Shown: piece by piece, positions 1 through 8,125 of the stretch | Layout of the letters: every line of letters starts with the position of its first letter | How positions within the stretch are numbered: the first letter of the stretch is position 1 | Assembly (NCBI GenBank): GCA_036625225.1 | Contig: JAZKUF010000001.1 | Span: forward strand, 992,001 to 1,056,000 | Source of the DNA: Accumulibacter jenkinsii | GTDB taxonomy: Bacteria; Pseudomonadota; Gammaproteobacteria; Burkholderiales; Rhodocyclaceae | Reading direction: 5' to 3' | Length of the DNA stretch: 64,000 bases | The notes under the pieces: model-generated | The model's database searches: none | Seen by the model: only the letters and a program-made list of their open reading frames with translations | Told to the model about the DNA's origin: nothing | Program-made: the position numbers and the translations under genes

Positions 1-957
1 ATGTTCGACGTTTCGCACATGTGCGCCGTCGACATCGAAGGTCGCGACGCCGGCGTCTTTCTACAGCGTCTGCTGGCCAACAACGTGGGCCGCCTGCAGC
101 TTCCCGGCAAGGCGCTGTACAGCACCATGCTCAACGAAACCGGTGGCGTGATCGACGACCTGATCGTCTATTATCTCGACGGCAACCGCTATCGGGTAGT
201 GGTCAATGCCGGCACCGCCGCCAAGGATCTGGCCTGGATGGGCTCCCGCCTCGGCGAGTGGCAACTCGCGGCCAGCCTGACGCCGCGTCGGGAAGGGGCC
301 ACTGCGCTGGCGATGATCGCCGTCCAGGGGCCTCAGGCGCGCGCCAGGGTGTGGCAGGTGCTGCCTGAATGCAGACCCGCCAGCGAAGCACTGAAGCCGT
401 TTTTTGCCGCCGTCGTCGGTGACTTTTTCATCGCACGAACCGGCTACACGGGGGAAGACGGCTACGAGATCACCCTTCCCTGCAGCCAGGCCGAAAGCCT
501 CTGGCAGGCGCTCGCCGAGGTCGGGGCGCAGCCGTGCGGGCTTGGCGCCCGCGACACGCTGCGCCTCGAGGCGGGAATGAATCTCTACGGTCAGGACATG
601 GACGAGACGGTCTCGCCACTCGACGCAGGCCTTGCCTGGACAGTCGACTTCGCCTCCGAGCGTGACTTCGTCGGCAAGGCTGCCCTGCTCGTCCGACCCC
701 GGCAACACCAGTTCCTCGGTCTGTTGCTGCAGGACCGCGGTGTCCTGCGGGCTCACCAACCGGTGCACACGGTCCACGGCCAGGGCGAAGTCACCAGCGG
801 CAGTTTCTCGCCGACCATGCAGCAGTCGATCGCCCTTGCCCGCCTGCCCCTCGCGACCACGATCGGCGAAACGGTAGAGGTGGCGATTCGCGACAAGCGC
901 CTCGCGGCGACAGTCGTCAAGCCCTGCTTTGTCAGGAACGGCAGCATTCTCGTCTGA
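1..957 (+). CDS. gcvT: Aminomethyltransferase (glycine cleavage T protein), 5' end outside window
   Basis: T protein of the glycine cleavage system. It transfers the methylene carbon from the aminomethyl-lipoyl H protein to tetrahydrofolate and releases ammonia. The reading frame is open from base 1; the first visible residues MFDVSHM match the segment that normally lies about 45 residues into GcvT, so the true start is upstream of the window and the ATG at base 1 is internal. The visible 318 residues run to the normal C-terminus, with the folate-binding stretch FIARTGYTGEDGYEI near residues 142-156. gcvH follows after 48 bases and gcvP after that, so this is a gcvTHP operon. Any glycine riboswitch would lie upstream and cannot be seen. 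Confidence 0.95.
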   Translation: MFDVSHMCAVDIEGRDAGVFLQRLLANNVGRLQLPGKALYSTMLNETGGVIDDLIVYYLDGNRYRVVVNAGTAAKDLAWMGSRLGEWQLAASLTPRREGATALAMIAVQGPQARARVWQVLPECRPASEALKPFFAAVVGDFFIARTGYTGEDGYEITLPCSQAESLWQALAEVGAQPCGLGARDTLRLEAGMNLYGQDMDETVSPLDAGLAWTVDFASERDFVGKAALLVRPRQHQFLGLLLQDRGVLRAHQPVHTVHGQGEVTSGSFSPTMQQSIALARLPLATTIGETVEVAIRDKRLAATVVKPCFVRNGSILV

Positions 958-1005
958 CTTCATGGCAATCGTCAGCGCATTTGATCTTATTCATCAGGAG
1001 AAGCA

Positions 1006-1389
1006 ATGAACATCCCCGTCGAACTCAAGTACACCCGAAGTCACGAATGGATCCGCGCCGAAACGGACGGAACGATCACCGTCGGCATCAGCGACCATGC
1101 CCAGGAACTGCTTGGCGACCTGGTCTTCATCGAATTGCCGGAGGTCGGCCGCGAACTTGCCGCCGAGCAGGAAGCCGCAGTCGTTGAATCGGTCAAGGCC
1201 GCCGCCGACGTCTACGCACCGGTTTCCGGAACCGTCGTCGAGGTCAACCTGGCACTCGCCGATGCGCCCGAACAGATCAACCAGGACGCCTACGCCGCCT
1301 GGCTGTTCAGGATGAAGCCGACCACCCCGAGCGATCTCGATGCCCTGCTCGACGCCGACGCTTACCAGCAACTCCTTGCCGCCCTCTAG
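1006..1389 (+). CDS. gcvH: Glycine cleavage system H protein
   Basis: Small lipoylated carrier (127 aa) that shuttles the aminomethyl group from GcvP to GcvT in the cytoplasm. The lipoyl-attachment lysine is K64 in the motif VVESVKAAA, the expected place for a protein of this length. The ATG at 1006 is preceded by AGGAGAAGCA, a good ribosome binding site. It sits between gcvT and gcvP in the same direction, with 48 and 28 bases of spacing, so all three are probably co-transcribed. Length and motif are normal. Confidence 0.97.
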   Translation: MNIPVELKYTRSHEWIRAETDGTITVGISDHAQELLGDLVFIELPEVGRELAAEQEAAVVESVKAAADVYAPVSGTVVEVNLALADAPEQINQDAYAAWLFRMKPTTPSDLDALLDADAYQQLLAAL

Positions 1390-1417
1390 ACCCAGCAGAC
1401 CGTCACCGGAAGACGCC

Positions 1418-4324
1418 ATGGATTCGCCCTCCCCTTGCACTCGCCCGTCTCTCGCGGCCCTCGAACAGCGCGACGATTTCATTGGCCGCCACATCGGTCC
1501 TGCCGCCACCGAGATCGCAGCCATGCTGGCCACCATCGGCGCCAGCAGCATCGAACAACTGCTCGCACAGACCGTGCCGGCGACGATTCGCCTCACCACC
1601 CCACTGGCGATCGGCGAACCTCGCCCGGAAGGAGAAGCGCTGGCAGCGCTGCGCGCGATTGCCCGCCGCAACCGGGTACAGCATTCGATGATCGGCATGG
1701 GTTACGCCGACACGCAGACTCCCGCCGTCGTCCTGCGCAACGTGCTTGAAAATCCCGGCTGGTACACCGCCTACACCCCGTATCAGGCCGAAATCGCCCA
1801 GGGACGCCTGGAAGCCCTGCTCAACTACCAGCAGATGGTGATCGATCTCACCGGCCTCGAACTCGCCAATGCGTCGCTGCTCGATGAGGCAACGGCCGCC
1901 GCCGAAGCCATGAGCATGGCGCGCCGGGTCAGCAGGTCAGGATCGAAGCGCTTCTTCGTCGACGCCGGCTGCTTCCCGCAGACCATCGACGTGCTGAAGA
2001 CGCGCGCCGCTTTCTTCGACTTCGAACTGGTCTACGGCACACCGGACGAAGCGGCGCAACAGGACGTCTTCGGGGCGCTGTTCCAGTATCCGGACGACGC
2101 CGGCGAAGTCCGCGATCTCAGCGGGCCGATCGCTGCCGTCAAGTCGCGTGGCGGCATCGTCGCCGTCGCCACCGACCTGATGGCGCTGGTGCTGTTGCGC
2201 TCGCCGGGCGACATGGGCGCCGATATCGCCCTCGGGTCGGCACAGCGTTTTGGCGTCCCGCTCGGTTTCGGGGGGCCGCACGCCGCTTTTTTCGCGACCC
2301 GCGACGAGTACAAGCGCTCGCTCGCCGGCCGCATCATCGGCGTCTCGATCGATGCCCGCGGCAAGCGGGCGCTGCGCATGGCGCTGCAGACGCGCGAACA
2401 GCATATCCGGCGCGAAAAGGCCAACTCGAACATCTGTACCTCGCAGGTTCTGCTCGCCAACATCGCCGGCATGTACGCCGTCTATCACGGCCCGCAGGGC
2501 CTGCGCACCATCGCCGAGCGCATTCACCGCCTGGCTGCCCTGCTCGGCGAAGGCTTGCGGCAGGCCAGCATCGACGTCGGCAGCCGGCACTTCTTCGATA
2601 CCCTGCGGATCGACCTCGGCGCGCGTGCGGCAAGCGTCTACCAGGCCGCCGTCGACGCGGGTTACAACCTGCGCCGGGTAGAGCCCGGAGTGCTCGGCAT
2701 CGCGGTGAACGAAAAGACCACCGGTCGCGACATCAGCACCCTGATCAGGCTGATCAGCGGTCGCGAGCTCGACCTCGACGCCCTCGACTCGCAGTTGCAG
2801 GCAGTCGACCCGAGTCTGCCGATCGCCCTCCTGCGCCGGGACGCCATCCTGACGCACCCGGTGTTCAACACGCATCGCACCGAACACCAGATGCTGCGCT
2901 ACCTCAAGCAGCTGCAGAACCGGGATCTTGCGCTCGATCACTCGATGATCTCGCTCGGCTCGTGCACCATGAAGCTCAACGCCAGCAGCGAAATGATCCC
3001 GATCACCTGGCCGGAATTTGCCGACATCCACCCCTTTGCACCGCTCGACCAGGCGCAGGGATACCTGCAGATGATCGGCGAGCTCGCCGCCTGGCTCCGG
3101 GTGATCACCGGTTTCGACGCCATCTGCATGCAGCCCAACTCGGGCGCACAGGGCGAATACGCAGGCCTCGTGGCGATCGCCCGTTATCACGCGAGCCGCG
3201 GTGAAACACAACGCAAGGTGTGTCTGATCCCGAAATCGGCACACGGCACCAATCCCGCCACGGCGCAGATGTGCGGCATGCGGGTGGTGGTGGTCGATTG
3301 CGACGATGCCGGCAACATCGACCTGGCCGACCTCGCAGCCAAGGCGGCTTTGCACGCGGCCCACCTCGCCTGCCTGATGATCACCTACCCGTCGACCCAT
3401 GGCGTCTTCGAAGCCTCGGTCCGGGATATCTGCGCCGTCGTGCACGAACATGGCGGGCAGGTCTATATGGACGGCGCCAACCTCAACGCGCAGGTCGGGC
3501 TGACCTCACCGGCGCTGATCGGCGCCGACGTGAGCCACATGAATCTGCACAAGACCTTCTGCATCCCGCATGGCGGCGGTGGTCCAGGAATGGGGCCGAT
3601 CGGTCTCAAGGCGCATCTGGCGCCCTTCATGGCCAACCATTGCGTACAGCCGATCGACGGCCCGCACGCCGGCCAGGGGGCGGTGGCGGCGGCGCCCTGG
3701 GGATCGGCGTCGATCCTCCCCATCTCGTGGATGTATATCGCGATGATGGGCGGCAGCGGCCTGACGCACGCCACCAGCGTCGCCATCCTCAACGCGAACT
3801 ACATCGCCCGCTGTCTGCAGCCCCACTACCCGGTGCTCTATACCGGCAGTGAGGGTCGGGTAGCGCACGAGTGCATCCTCGACATCCGGCCGCTCAAGGC
3901 AAGCACCGGCATCTCGGAGACCGACATTGCCAAGCGCCTGATGGACTACGGCTTTCATGCGCCGACGGTCAGCTTCCCGGTCGCCGGAACGATGATGGTC
4001 GAGCCGACCGAGTCCGAGTCCAAGGCCGAACTCGACCGCTTCATCGCTGCCATGATCCGTATCCGTGAAGAAATCCGCCGCGTCGAACTGGGCCACTGGC
4101 CGGCCGATGACAACCCGTTGAAGCGCGCCCCGCATACCCAGGCCGATCTCGTTGACGAGCACTGGCAACGGCCGTACAGTCGCCAGGAGGCCGTCTTCCC
4201 GCTGCCCTACGTGGCCGGGAACAAATTCTGGCCGAGTGTCAATCGTATCGACGACGTCCATGGCGACCGCCATCTGTTCTGTGCCTGCGTCCCGATCGAT
4301 GAGAGCGAAGAGGGCCGCGGGTAG
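1418..4324 (+). CDS. gcvP: Glycine dehydrogenase (decarboxylating), P protein
   Basis: PLP-dependent decarboxylase of glycine, first enzyme of the glycine cleavage system. The start is the ATG at 1418 (product MDSPSPCT, 968 aa), the usual length for the fused single-chain bacterial GcvP. An in-frame ATG at 1340 lies inside gcvH and is unlikely. The N-terminal half carries the DDFIGRHIGP opening typical of GcvP. The C-terminal half has the PLP lysine in HMNLHKTFCIPHGGGGPG. It follows gcvH by 28 bases with GGAAG as ribosome binding site. No frameshift or missing segment is apparent. Confidence 0.97.
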   Translation: MDSPSPCTRPSLAALEQRDDFIGRHIGPAATEIAAMLATIGASSIEQLLAQTVPATIRLTTPLAIGEPRPEGEALAALRAIARRNRVQHSMIGMGYADTQTPAVVLRNVLENPGWYTAYTPYQAEIAQGRLEALLNYQQMVIDLTGLELANASLLDEATAAAEAMSMARRVSRSGSKRFFVDAGCFPQTIDVLKTRAAFFDFELVYGTPDEAAQQDVFGALFQYPDDAGEVRDLSGPIAAVKSRGGIVAVATDLMALVLLRSPGDMGADIALGSAQRFGVPLGFGGPHAAFFATRDEYKRSLAGRIIGVSIDARGKRALRMALQTREQHIRREKANSNICTSQVLLANIAGMYAVYHGPQGLRTIAERIHRLAALLGEGLRQASIDVGSRHFFDTLRIDLGARAASVYQAAVDAGYNLRRVEPGVLGIAVNEKTTGRDISTLIRLISGRELDLDALDSQLQAVDPSLPIALLRRDAILTHPVFNTHRTEHQMLRYLKQLQNRDLALDHSMISLGSCTMKLNASSEMIPITWPEFADIHPFAPLDQAQGYLQMIGELAAWLRVITGFDAICMQPNSGAQGEYAGLVAIARYHASRGETQRKVCLIPKSAHGTNPATAQMCGMRVVVVDCDDAGNIDLADLAAKAALHAAHLACLMITYPSTHGVFEASVRDICAVVHEHGGQVYMDGANLNAQVGLTSPALIGADVSHMNLHKTFCIPHGGGGPGMGPIGLKAHLAPFMANHCVQPIDGPHAGQGAVAAAPWGSASILPISWMYIAMMGGSGLTHATSVAILNANYIARCLQPHYPVLYTGSEGRVAHECILDIRPLKASTGISETDIAKRLMDYGFHAPTVSFPVAGTMMVEPTESESKAELDRFIAAMIRIREEIRRVELGHWPADDNPLKRAPHTQADLVDEHWQRPYSRQEAVFPLPYVAGNKFWPSVNRIDDVHGDRHLFCACVPIDESEEGRG

Positions 4325-4350
4325 CCGCCAACCACCGTCCCGGACCCGAA

Positions 4351-4388
4351 TTCGTCAGTGTTCGTCAGAATTCATCAAGATTCACCCT
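4351..4388 (+). repeat. Four imperfect repeats spaced exactly 10 bp
   Basis: In the 78-base gap between gcvP and the peroxidase gene, the octamers TTCGTCAG, TTCGTCAG, TTCATCAA and TTCACCCT begin at 4351, 4361, 4371 and 4381, so they share a face of the helix. The first two are identical and the others degrade. Such phasing can mark a cooperative protein-binding site, but the array is short and could be chance. Confidence 0.4.
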
Positions 4389-4402
4389 TCGGAGCAACGA
4401 GC

Positions 4403-4885
4403 ATGAGCGAGAGCATCCATGAATTCACCGCCGAACGCCTCGGCGGAGGCAGCCAATCGCTGGGCGACTACGCGGGCAAGGCCATGCTGATCGTAAATAC
4501 CGCCAGCCAGTGTGGCTTCACCCCGCAGTACAAGGGCCTCGAGGCGCTTTACCAGCGCTATCGCGAGCAAGGTCTGGTGGTGCTCGGTTTTCCCTGCAAC
4601 CAGTTCGGTGCCCAGGAACCCGGAGATGCCGAGCAGATCGCGAGCTTCTGCCAACAGAACTACGGGGTCAGTTTTCCGATGTTCGCGAGGATCGAGGTCA
4701 ACGGCGAGCACGCCCATCCGCTCTACCAGTACCTGAAAAAAGCCGCCCCCGGCCTGCTGGGCAGCGAGGGAATCAAGTGGAACTTCACCAAGTTTCTGGT
4801 CGATCGCCAGGGCCAGGTGACCCAGCGTTATGCCCCGGCCACCGCGCCGGAGGCGATCGCGAGCGACATCGAGGCACTGCTCTGA
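4403..4885 (+). CDS. Glutathione peroxidase family protein
   Basis: Thiol peroxidase of the glutathione peroxidase/BtuE family (160 aa), reducing hydrogen or lipid peroxides in the cytoplasm. The peroxidatic cysteine is C37 in NTASQCGFTPQ, a Cys-type rather than selenocysteine enzyme. The family motifs FPCNQFGAQEPG and KWNFTKFLVD follow. The ATG at 4403 is chosen because GGAGCAACGAGC precedes it and the product then starts like other family members; the upstream ATG at 4358 lacks this. There is no signal peptide. It lies 78 bases after gcvP and may be read from that operon or from its own promoter. Thioredoxin, not glutathione, may be the real reductant, as in many bacterial members. Confidence 0.92.
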   Translation: MSESIHEFTAERLGGGSQSLGDYAGKAMLIVNTASQCGFTPQYKGLEALYQRYREQGLVVLGFPCNQFGAQEPGDAEQIASFCQQNYGVSFPMFARIEVNGEHAHPLYQYLKKAAPGLLGSEGIKWNFTKFLVDRQGQVTQRYAPATAPEAIASDIEALL

Positions 4886-4954
4886 AGCCACAAGGCAGGC
4901 CGCGGCCGGCGCGCCGCCGACGGGCGTCACTGCCCCCTGCTCTGCCGGGAGTCC

Positions 4955-5539
4955 ATGCTGCAGCCTGACTTCAGTGCCCAGTTGCGCTGGCCGGATGTGC
5001 CGGCCTGCTACGGCTGGCTGTCGCTCGACCGGCGTGGGCGCTGGCGCCTGCGCGGCGAAGCGGTCACCCATGCCGGCCTCAGGCATTTTCTCGACCGCCA
5101 GTACGGGCATGACGAGGACGGCAACTACTTCGTGCAGAATGGCCCGCAGCGGGTGTTCGTCGAACTCGCGTACACCCCGTGGGTCTTGCACCTGATGGCG
5201 GAAGGACAACTCGAAACGCATGTGGGCGAAGCGGTCGACGAAGTCCGCAGCGCCCTAATCGACGACGAAGGCAATCTGTTGCTGGAGATTGCCGACGGGA
5301 TCGCCCTCCTGTCCGACCGCGATCTGCCGCGCCTGCGCCACTGCCTCCACTTGCCCAGCGGCGCCCCTGCCGATGATGCGAGCGTGCTTGCAGTGATCGA
5401 GCGCCAGGGCCAGACGAGGCTAACCTTCGCCTGGGCCGGATCTTTTGTCCCGGTCCTGCGGGTGCAGCGATGCGAGGTTCCGGCGCGCTATGCTTTCGTT
5501 GCCTCACCCCAGCCGCCGATGCCCCGGAAGTCGTCCTGA
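4955..5539 (+). CDS. Conserved protein of unknown function
   Basis: A 194-residue soluble protein without signal peptide or membrane segment. The first part is rich in tryptophan and glycine (WPDVPACYGWLSLDRRGRW near residues 11-29) and contains FVQNGPQRVFVELAYTPWVL. I recall similar short proteins, annotated only as a domain of unknown function, from other betaproteobacteria, but cannot give the family number with certainty. The last residues are low-complexity (PQPPMPRKSS). It starts 69 bases after the peroxidase gene. No function is proposed. Confidence 0.75.
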   Translation: MLQPDFSAQLRWPDVPACYGWLSLDRRGRWRLRGEAVTHAGLRHFLDRQYGHDEDGNYFVQNGPQRVFVELAYTPWVLHLMAEGQLETHVGEAVDEVRSALIDDEGNLLLEIADGIALLSDRDLPRLRHCLHLPSGAPADDASVLAVIERQGQTRLTFAWAGSFVPVLRVQRCEVPARYAFVASPQPPMPRKSS

Positions 5540-5744
5540 ACCTGCGCCAACGAATCGCAGGCGCTCGCTTGAACAGCCCGCCGCATGGACTGTTACCATT
5601 CCCAGTTGTGGCCAATCATTGCCGCTGCGGCTGCAGCCTTGCCGGCGCACCCGTCTCCCGGATGACACTCGCAGCGGATCTGCGGTCAAGCGAGCCTGGC
5701 CGCGGCACCGCCCGAACCGTTGGCCGATTTTGGAGGATGCCTGC

Positions 5745-6752
5745 TTGCTTGCCAGAGAAACCACGCCAAGCGCGATCGTGCGCTATCTTGATCAGTACGT
5801 GATTGGTCAGGACGAAGCCAAGAAAGTCCTGGCCGTTGCGGTCTACTCGCATTACCGGAAGATCGCCAGCGCCACTTTTGCCAATGACAAGGGGGCGATC
5901 GCGAAGAGCAACGTACTGCTCGTCGGCCCTTCCGGAACCGGCAAGACGCTCCTCTGCGACACCCTGTCGAGAATGCTGAATGTTCCCTTCGTGACCGCCG
6001 ACGCGACGTCGCTGGCGCAGACCAAGTACGTCAATGAAGAGATCGAGGCAGCCCTGCAGCGCCTGCTCGACAAGGCCGACGGCAACATCGAGGAGGCTCA
6101 GCACGGGATCATCTTCATCGACGAGATCGACAAACTGAAGACGACCCTCAACCAGTCGGGAGCGACTTCGGGCGAGAGCGTGCAGCACGCGCTGCTGAAA
6201 ATCATGGAAGGCTCACCGGTCAAACTCAAGAACAGCCAGTACATCGATACCACCAACATCCTGTTCATTTGCGGGGGCGCCTTTGTCGGCCTCGAGAACA
6301 TCATGTCGAAAACGCACGGTTTCGGTTTCATCGCCACCTCGTCGGACGACAACCAGAACATCCTCGACCGGCTGAACAAGCGCGTCAAACCGACCGATCT
6401 TTTCGAGTTCGGCCTGATTCCCGAGTTCACCGGCCGCCTGCCGGTGATCGCCAACCTGCACCCCTTGACCAAGACGATGCTGGTGAGCATCATGAGCGTT
6501 CCGAAAAACTCGATCTATCGACAGTACATCGAGATCTTCCGCGGCGAAGGCGTCGAGTTGAGTATCGGCCCGCGGGTGTTCGAGCAGATTGCCGAAATCG
6601 CCATTGAGTACAAGACCGGCGCCCGCAGCCTGCGCGGCATTTTCGAGGAGTTGATCACGCCTGTCCTCTACCTCGTGCCGGACCACCCGGAGATCAGCAA
6701 GGTTGAAATCGCTTCCCTTTTCGAAGACGCCCGCTTCTTCAAACGCAGGTAG
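5745..6752 (+). CDS. ClpX-like AAA+ ATPase lacking the zinc-binding domain
   Basis: AAA+ ATPase closest to ClpX, the unfoldase partner of ClpP. The start is assigned to TTG at 5745 because GGAGG lies 8 bases upstream and the product (335 aa) then begins just before the ClpX-like segment YLDQYVIGQDEAKK; there is no in-frame ATG nearby. Walker A is GPSGTGKT (residues 61-68), Walker B IIFIDEID (122-129), with GLIPEFTGRLPV and sensor-2 TGARSLRG further on. Compared with E. coli ClpX as I recall it, the N-terminal zinc-binding domain is absent, the pore loop GYVG is KYVN (94-97), the RKH loop is about ten residues shorter and lacks RKH, and the ClpP-contacting IGF is FGF. It is probably a paralogue with a specialised role, not the housekeeping clpX. 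Confidence 0.85.
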   Translation: MLARETTPSAIVRYLDQYVIGQDEAKKVLAVAVYSHYRKIASATFANDKGAIAKSNVLLVGPSGTGKTLLCDTLSRMLNVPFVTADATSLAQTKYVNEEIEAALQRLLDKADGNIEEAQHGIIFIDEIDKLKTTLNQSGATSGESVQHALLKIMEGSPVKLKNSQYIDTTNILFICGGAFVGLENIMSKTHGFGFIATSSDDNQNILDRLNKRVKPTDLFEFGLIPEFTGRLPVIANLHPLTKTMLVSIMSVPKNSIYRQYIEIFRGEGVELSIGPRVFEQIAEIAIEYKTGARSLRGIFEELITPVLYLVPDHPEISKVEIASLFEDARFFKRR

Positions 6753-6831
6753 GCGTGGTTGCCTGCAGCCCTCGCCGGCGCTCAGCCCCGGTGCCGCCCG
6801 CTGGCAGCGGCTGGCGGCGACGGCGAGGGTC

Positions 6832-7623
6832 ATGGTCGTCAGCGCGCTGGCGAGTGGTCTGATCATTTTCACCGGAAGCGCCATGTTTCAGAATCGTCTG
6901 CTCTACTACCCGGATCAGGCGAGCGTGGCCGAGATGCTCAAGGACGGGCTTGCGCCCTGGCCCGGCAGGCTGGACTTTCGCGGTCTGCTGGCCGAACCGG
7001 CGACGCCGGCACGCGCCACGGCGATCGTTTTCCATGGCAATGCCGGCCACGCCGGGCACCGCCAGTTCTACGCCGAAGCACTCAACCGCGTCGGCCTGCG
7101 CGTCATCCTCGCCGAGTATCCAGGTTACGGCCCACGCGCCGGTGACCTCGGCGAGAAAAGCCTGGTCACCGATGCCGAACTAACGATTGCTCTCGCTCAT
7201 GAGCGCTACGGTGAACCTCTGGTGATCATTGGCGAATCGCTGGGCGCCGGCGTCGCGGCAGCGGCCAGCGTTCGGCAGCGCACGCTGATCGCCGGCCTGC
7301 TTCTGATCACGCCCTGGAACCGGCTCGAAGAGGTCGCCCGCCACCACTACCCCCTGCTGCCCGTCAGCTGGCTGTTGCGCGACCGCTACGACAGCGTGGC
7401 CCACCTGACAGCGATCGGCCGGCCGGTGATGATCACCATCGCCAGCGAGGACCGCATCGTTCCGCCGCGCTTCGGCAGAGCGCTGTACGAATCGCTCGCC
7501 GAACCCAGGCAGCTATCGATCATCGAGGGTGTCGGGCACAACAACTGGTTCGATCGGGTCGACGACGACTGGTGGGCACAGGCGATCGACTTCCTGCTCT
7601 CGCGCCAGAGCATTGCCGGCTGA
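6832..7623 (+). CDS. Alpha/beta hydrolase, probably membrane-anchored
   Basis: Serine hydrolase of the alpha/beta fold, resembling the BEM46/YfhR group. The start is taken at ATG 6832 (263 aa), with GAGG close upstream. The frame is open further 5' but that part overlaps the ClpX-like gene. An N-terminal hydrophobic segment (MVVSALASGLIIFTG) probably anchors it in the membrane. The oxyanion region is VFHGNAGHAGH, the nucleophile elbow is IIGESLGAG, an acid lies in ASEDRIVPP and the catalytic histidine in IEGVGHNNWF. The substrate is unknown. It follows the ClpX-like gene by 79 bases, so the two may be co-transcribed. Confidence 0.85.
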   Translation: MVVSALASGLIIFTGSAMFQNRLLYYPDQASVAEMLKDGLAPWPGRLDFRGLLAEPATPARATAIVFHGNAGHAGHRQFYAEALNRVGLRVILAEYPGYGPRAGDLGEKSLVTDAELTIALAHERYGEPLVIIGESLGAGVAAAASVRQRTLIAGLLLITPWNRLEEVARHHYPLLPVSWLLRDRYDSVAHLTAIGRPVMITIASEDRIVPPRFGRALYESLAEPRQLSIIEGVGHNNWFDRVDDDWWAQAIDFLLSRQSIAG

Positions 7624-8125
7624 CGCGAAGAACCGCCAGCGCCGATCGAGGTCAGACCGCCGAGCGTCATTCCGGGGCCCAAGGACCCGTGATGTGGCGT
7701 TGACCGCGTGCGCATGCCCGATTGCAGTGCGTCGTACCACGACGGCCGTGCCCGAACCGCTGTGCGGGCGGCATCGAAAGGGGTGGCCGCGCATGGATCG
7801 ATACTTGCTTTGTCTACCGCAGGAAAGCTGTTGTCAGTGCCGGACGCCCGCGATCCTCCACGGAAGCGAGCAGCGGCGCCACCGCACCCCGCACTGGCGA
7901 ACACGGCATCGGCTGAAACCGGGAGTTTTCTAGAATCTACAGCGCACCCCACTGTCTGCGCCGTAGCGGGTCTGTTTGCGCTGTTTTTATGCTGCCGATC
8001 AGCCGATTATGGGGTCAAAGAAAAGTCGGGTCGCGCCTGCGGCCGGCCATCAACGAAAACGAACTGGCGCGCCGGATGGACGGCGCCATGGTTACTTGAA
8101 AGGTCCACCGATCCTGGAGAACAGT
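7624..8125. other. 502-base intergenic region upstream of prkA
   Basis: No convincing gene. Short open frames here have no family signature and low-complexity translations. A sequence matching the sigma-54 pattern, TGGATCGATACTTGCT, lies at 7794-7809 and keeps the GG and GC spaced by ten bases, with two mismatches to TGGCACGNNNNTTGCW. Because prkA in enterobacteria is controlled by NtrC and by the stress sigma factor, this may be a regulatory region, but the match is modest and lies over 300 bases from the prkA start. Confidence 0.35.

Noticed and set aside
1937..3451. 504-aa open frame on the minus strand
   Set aside because: It is fully antisense to gcvP, has no family motif and has the composition of a GC-rich shadow frame.
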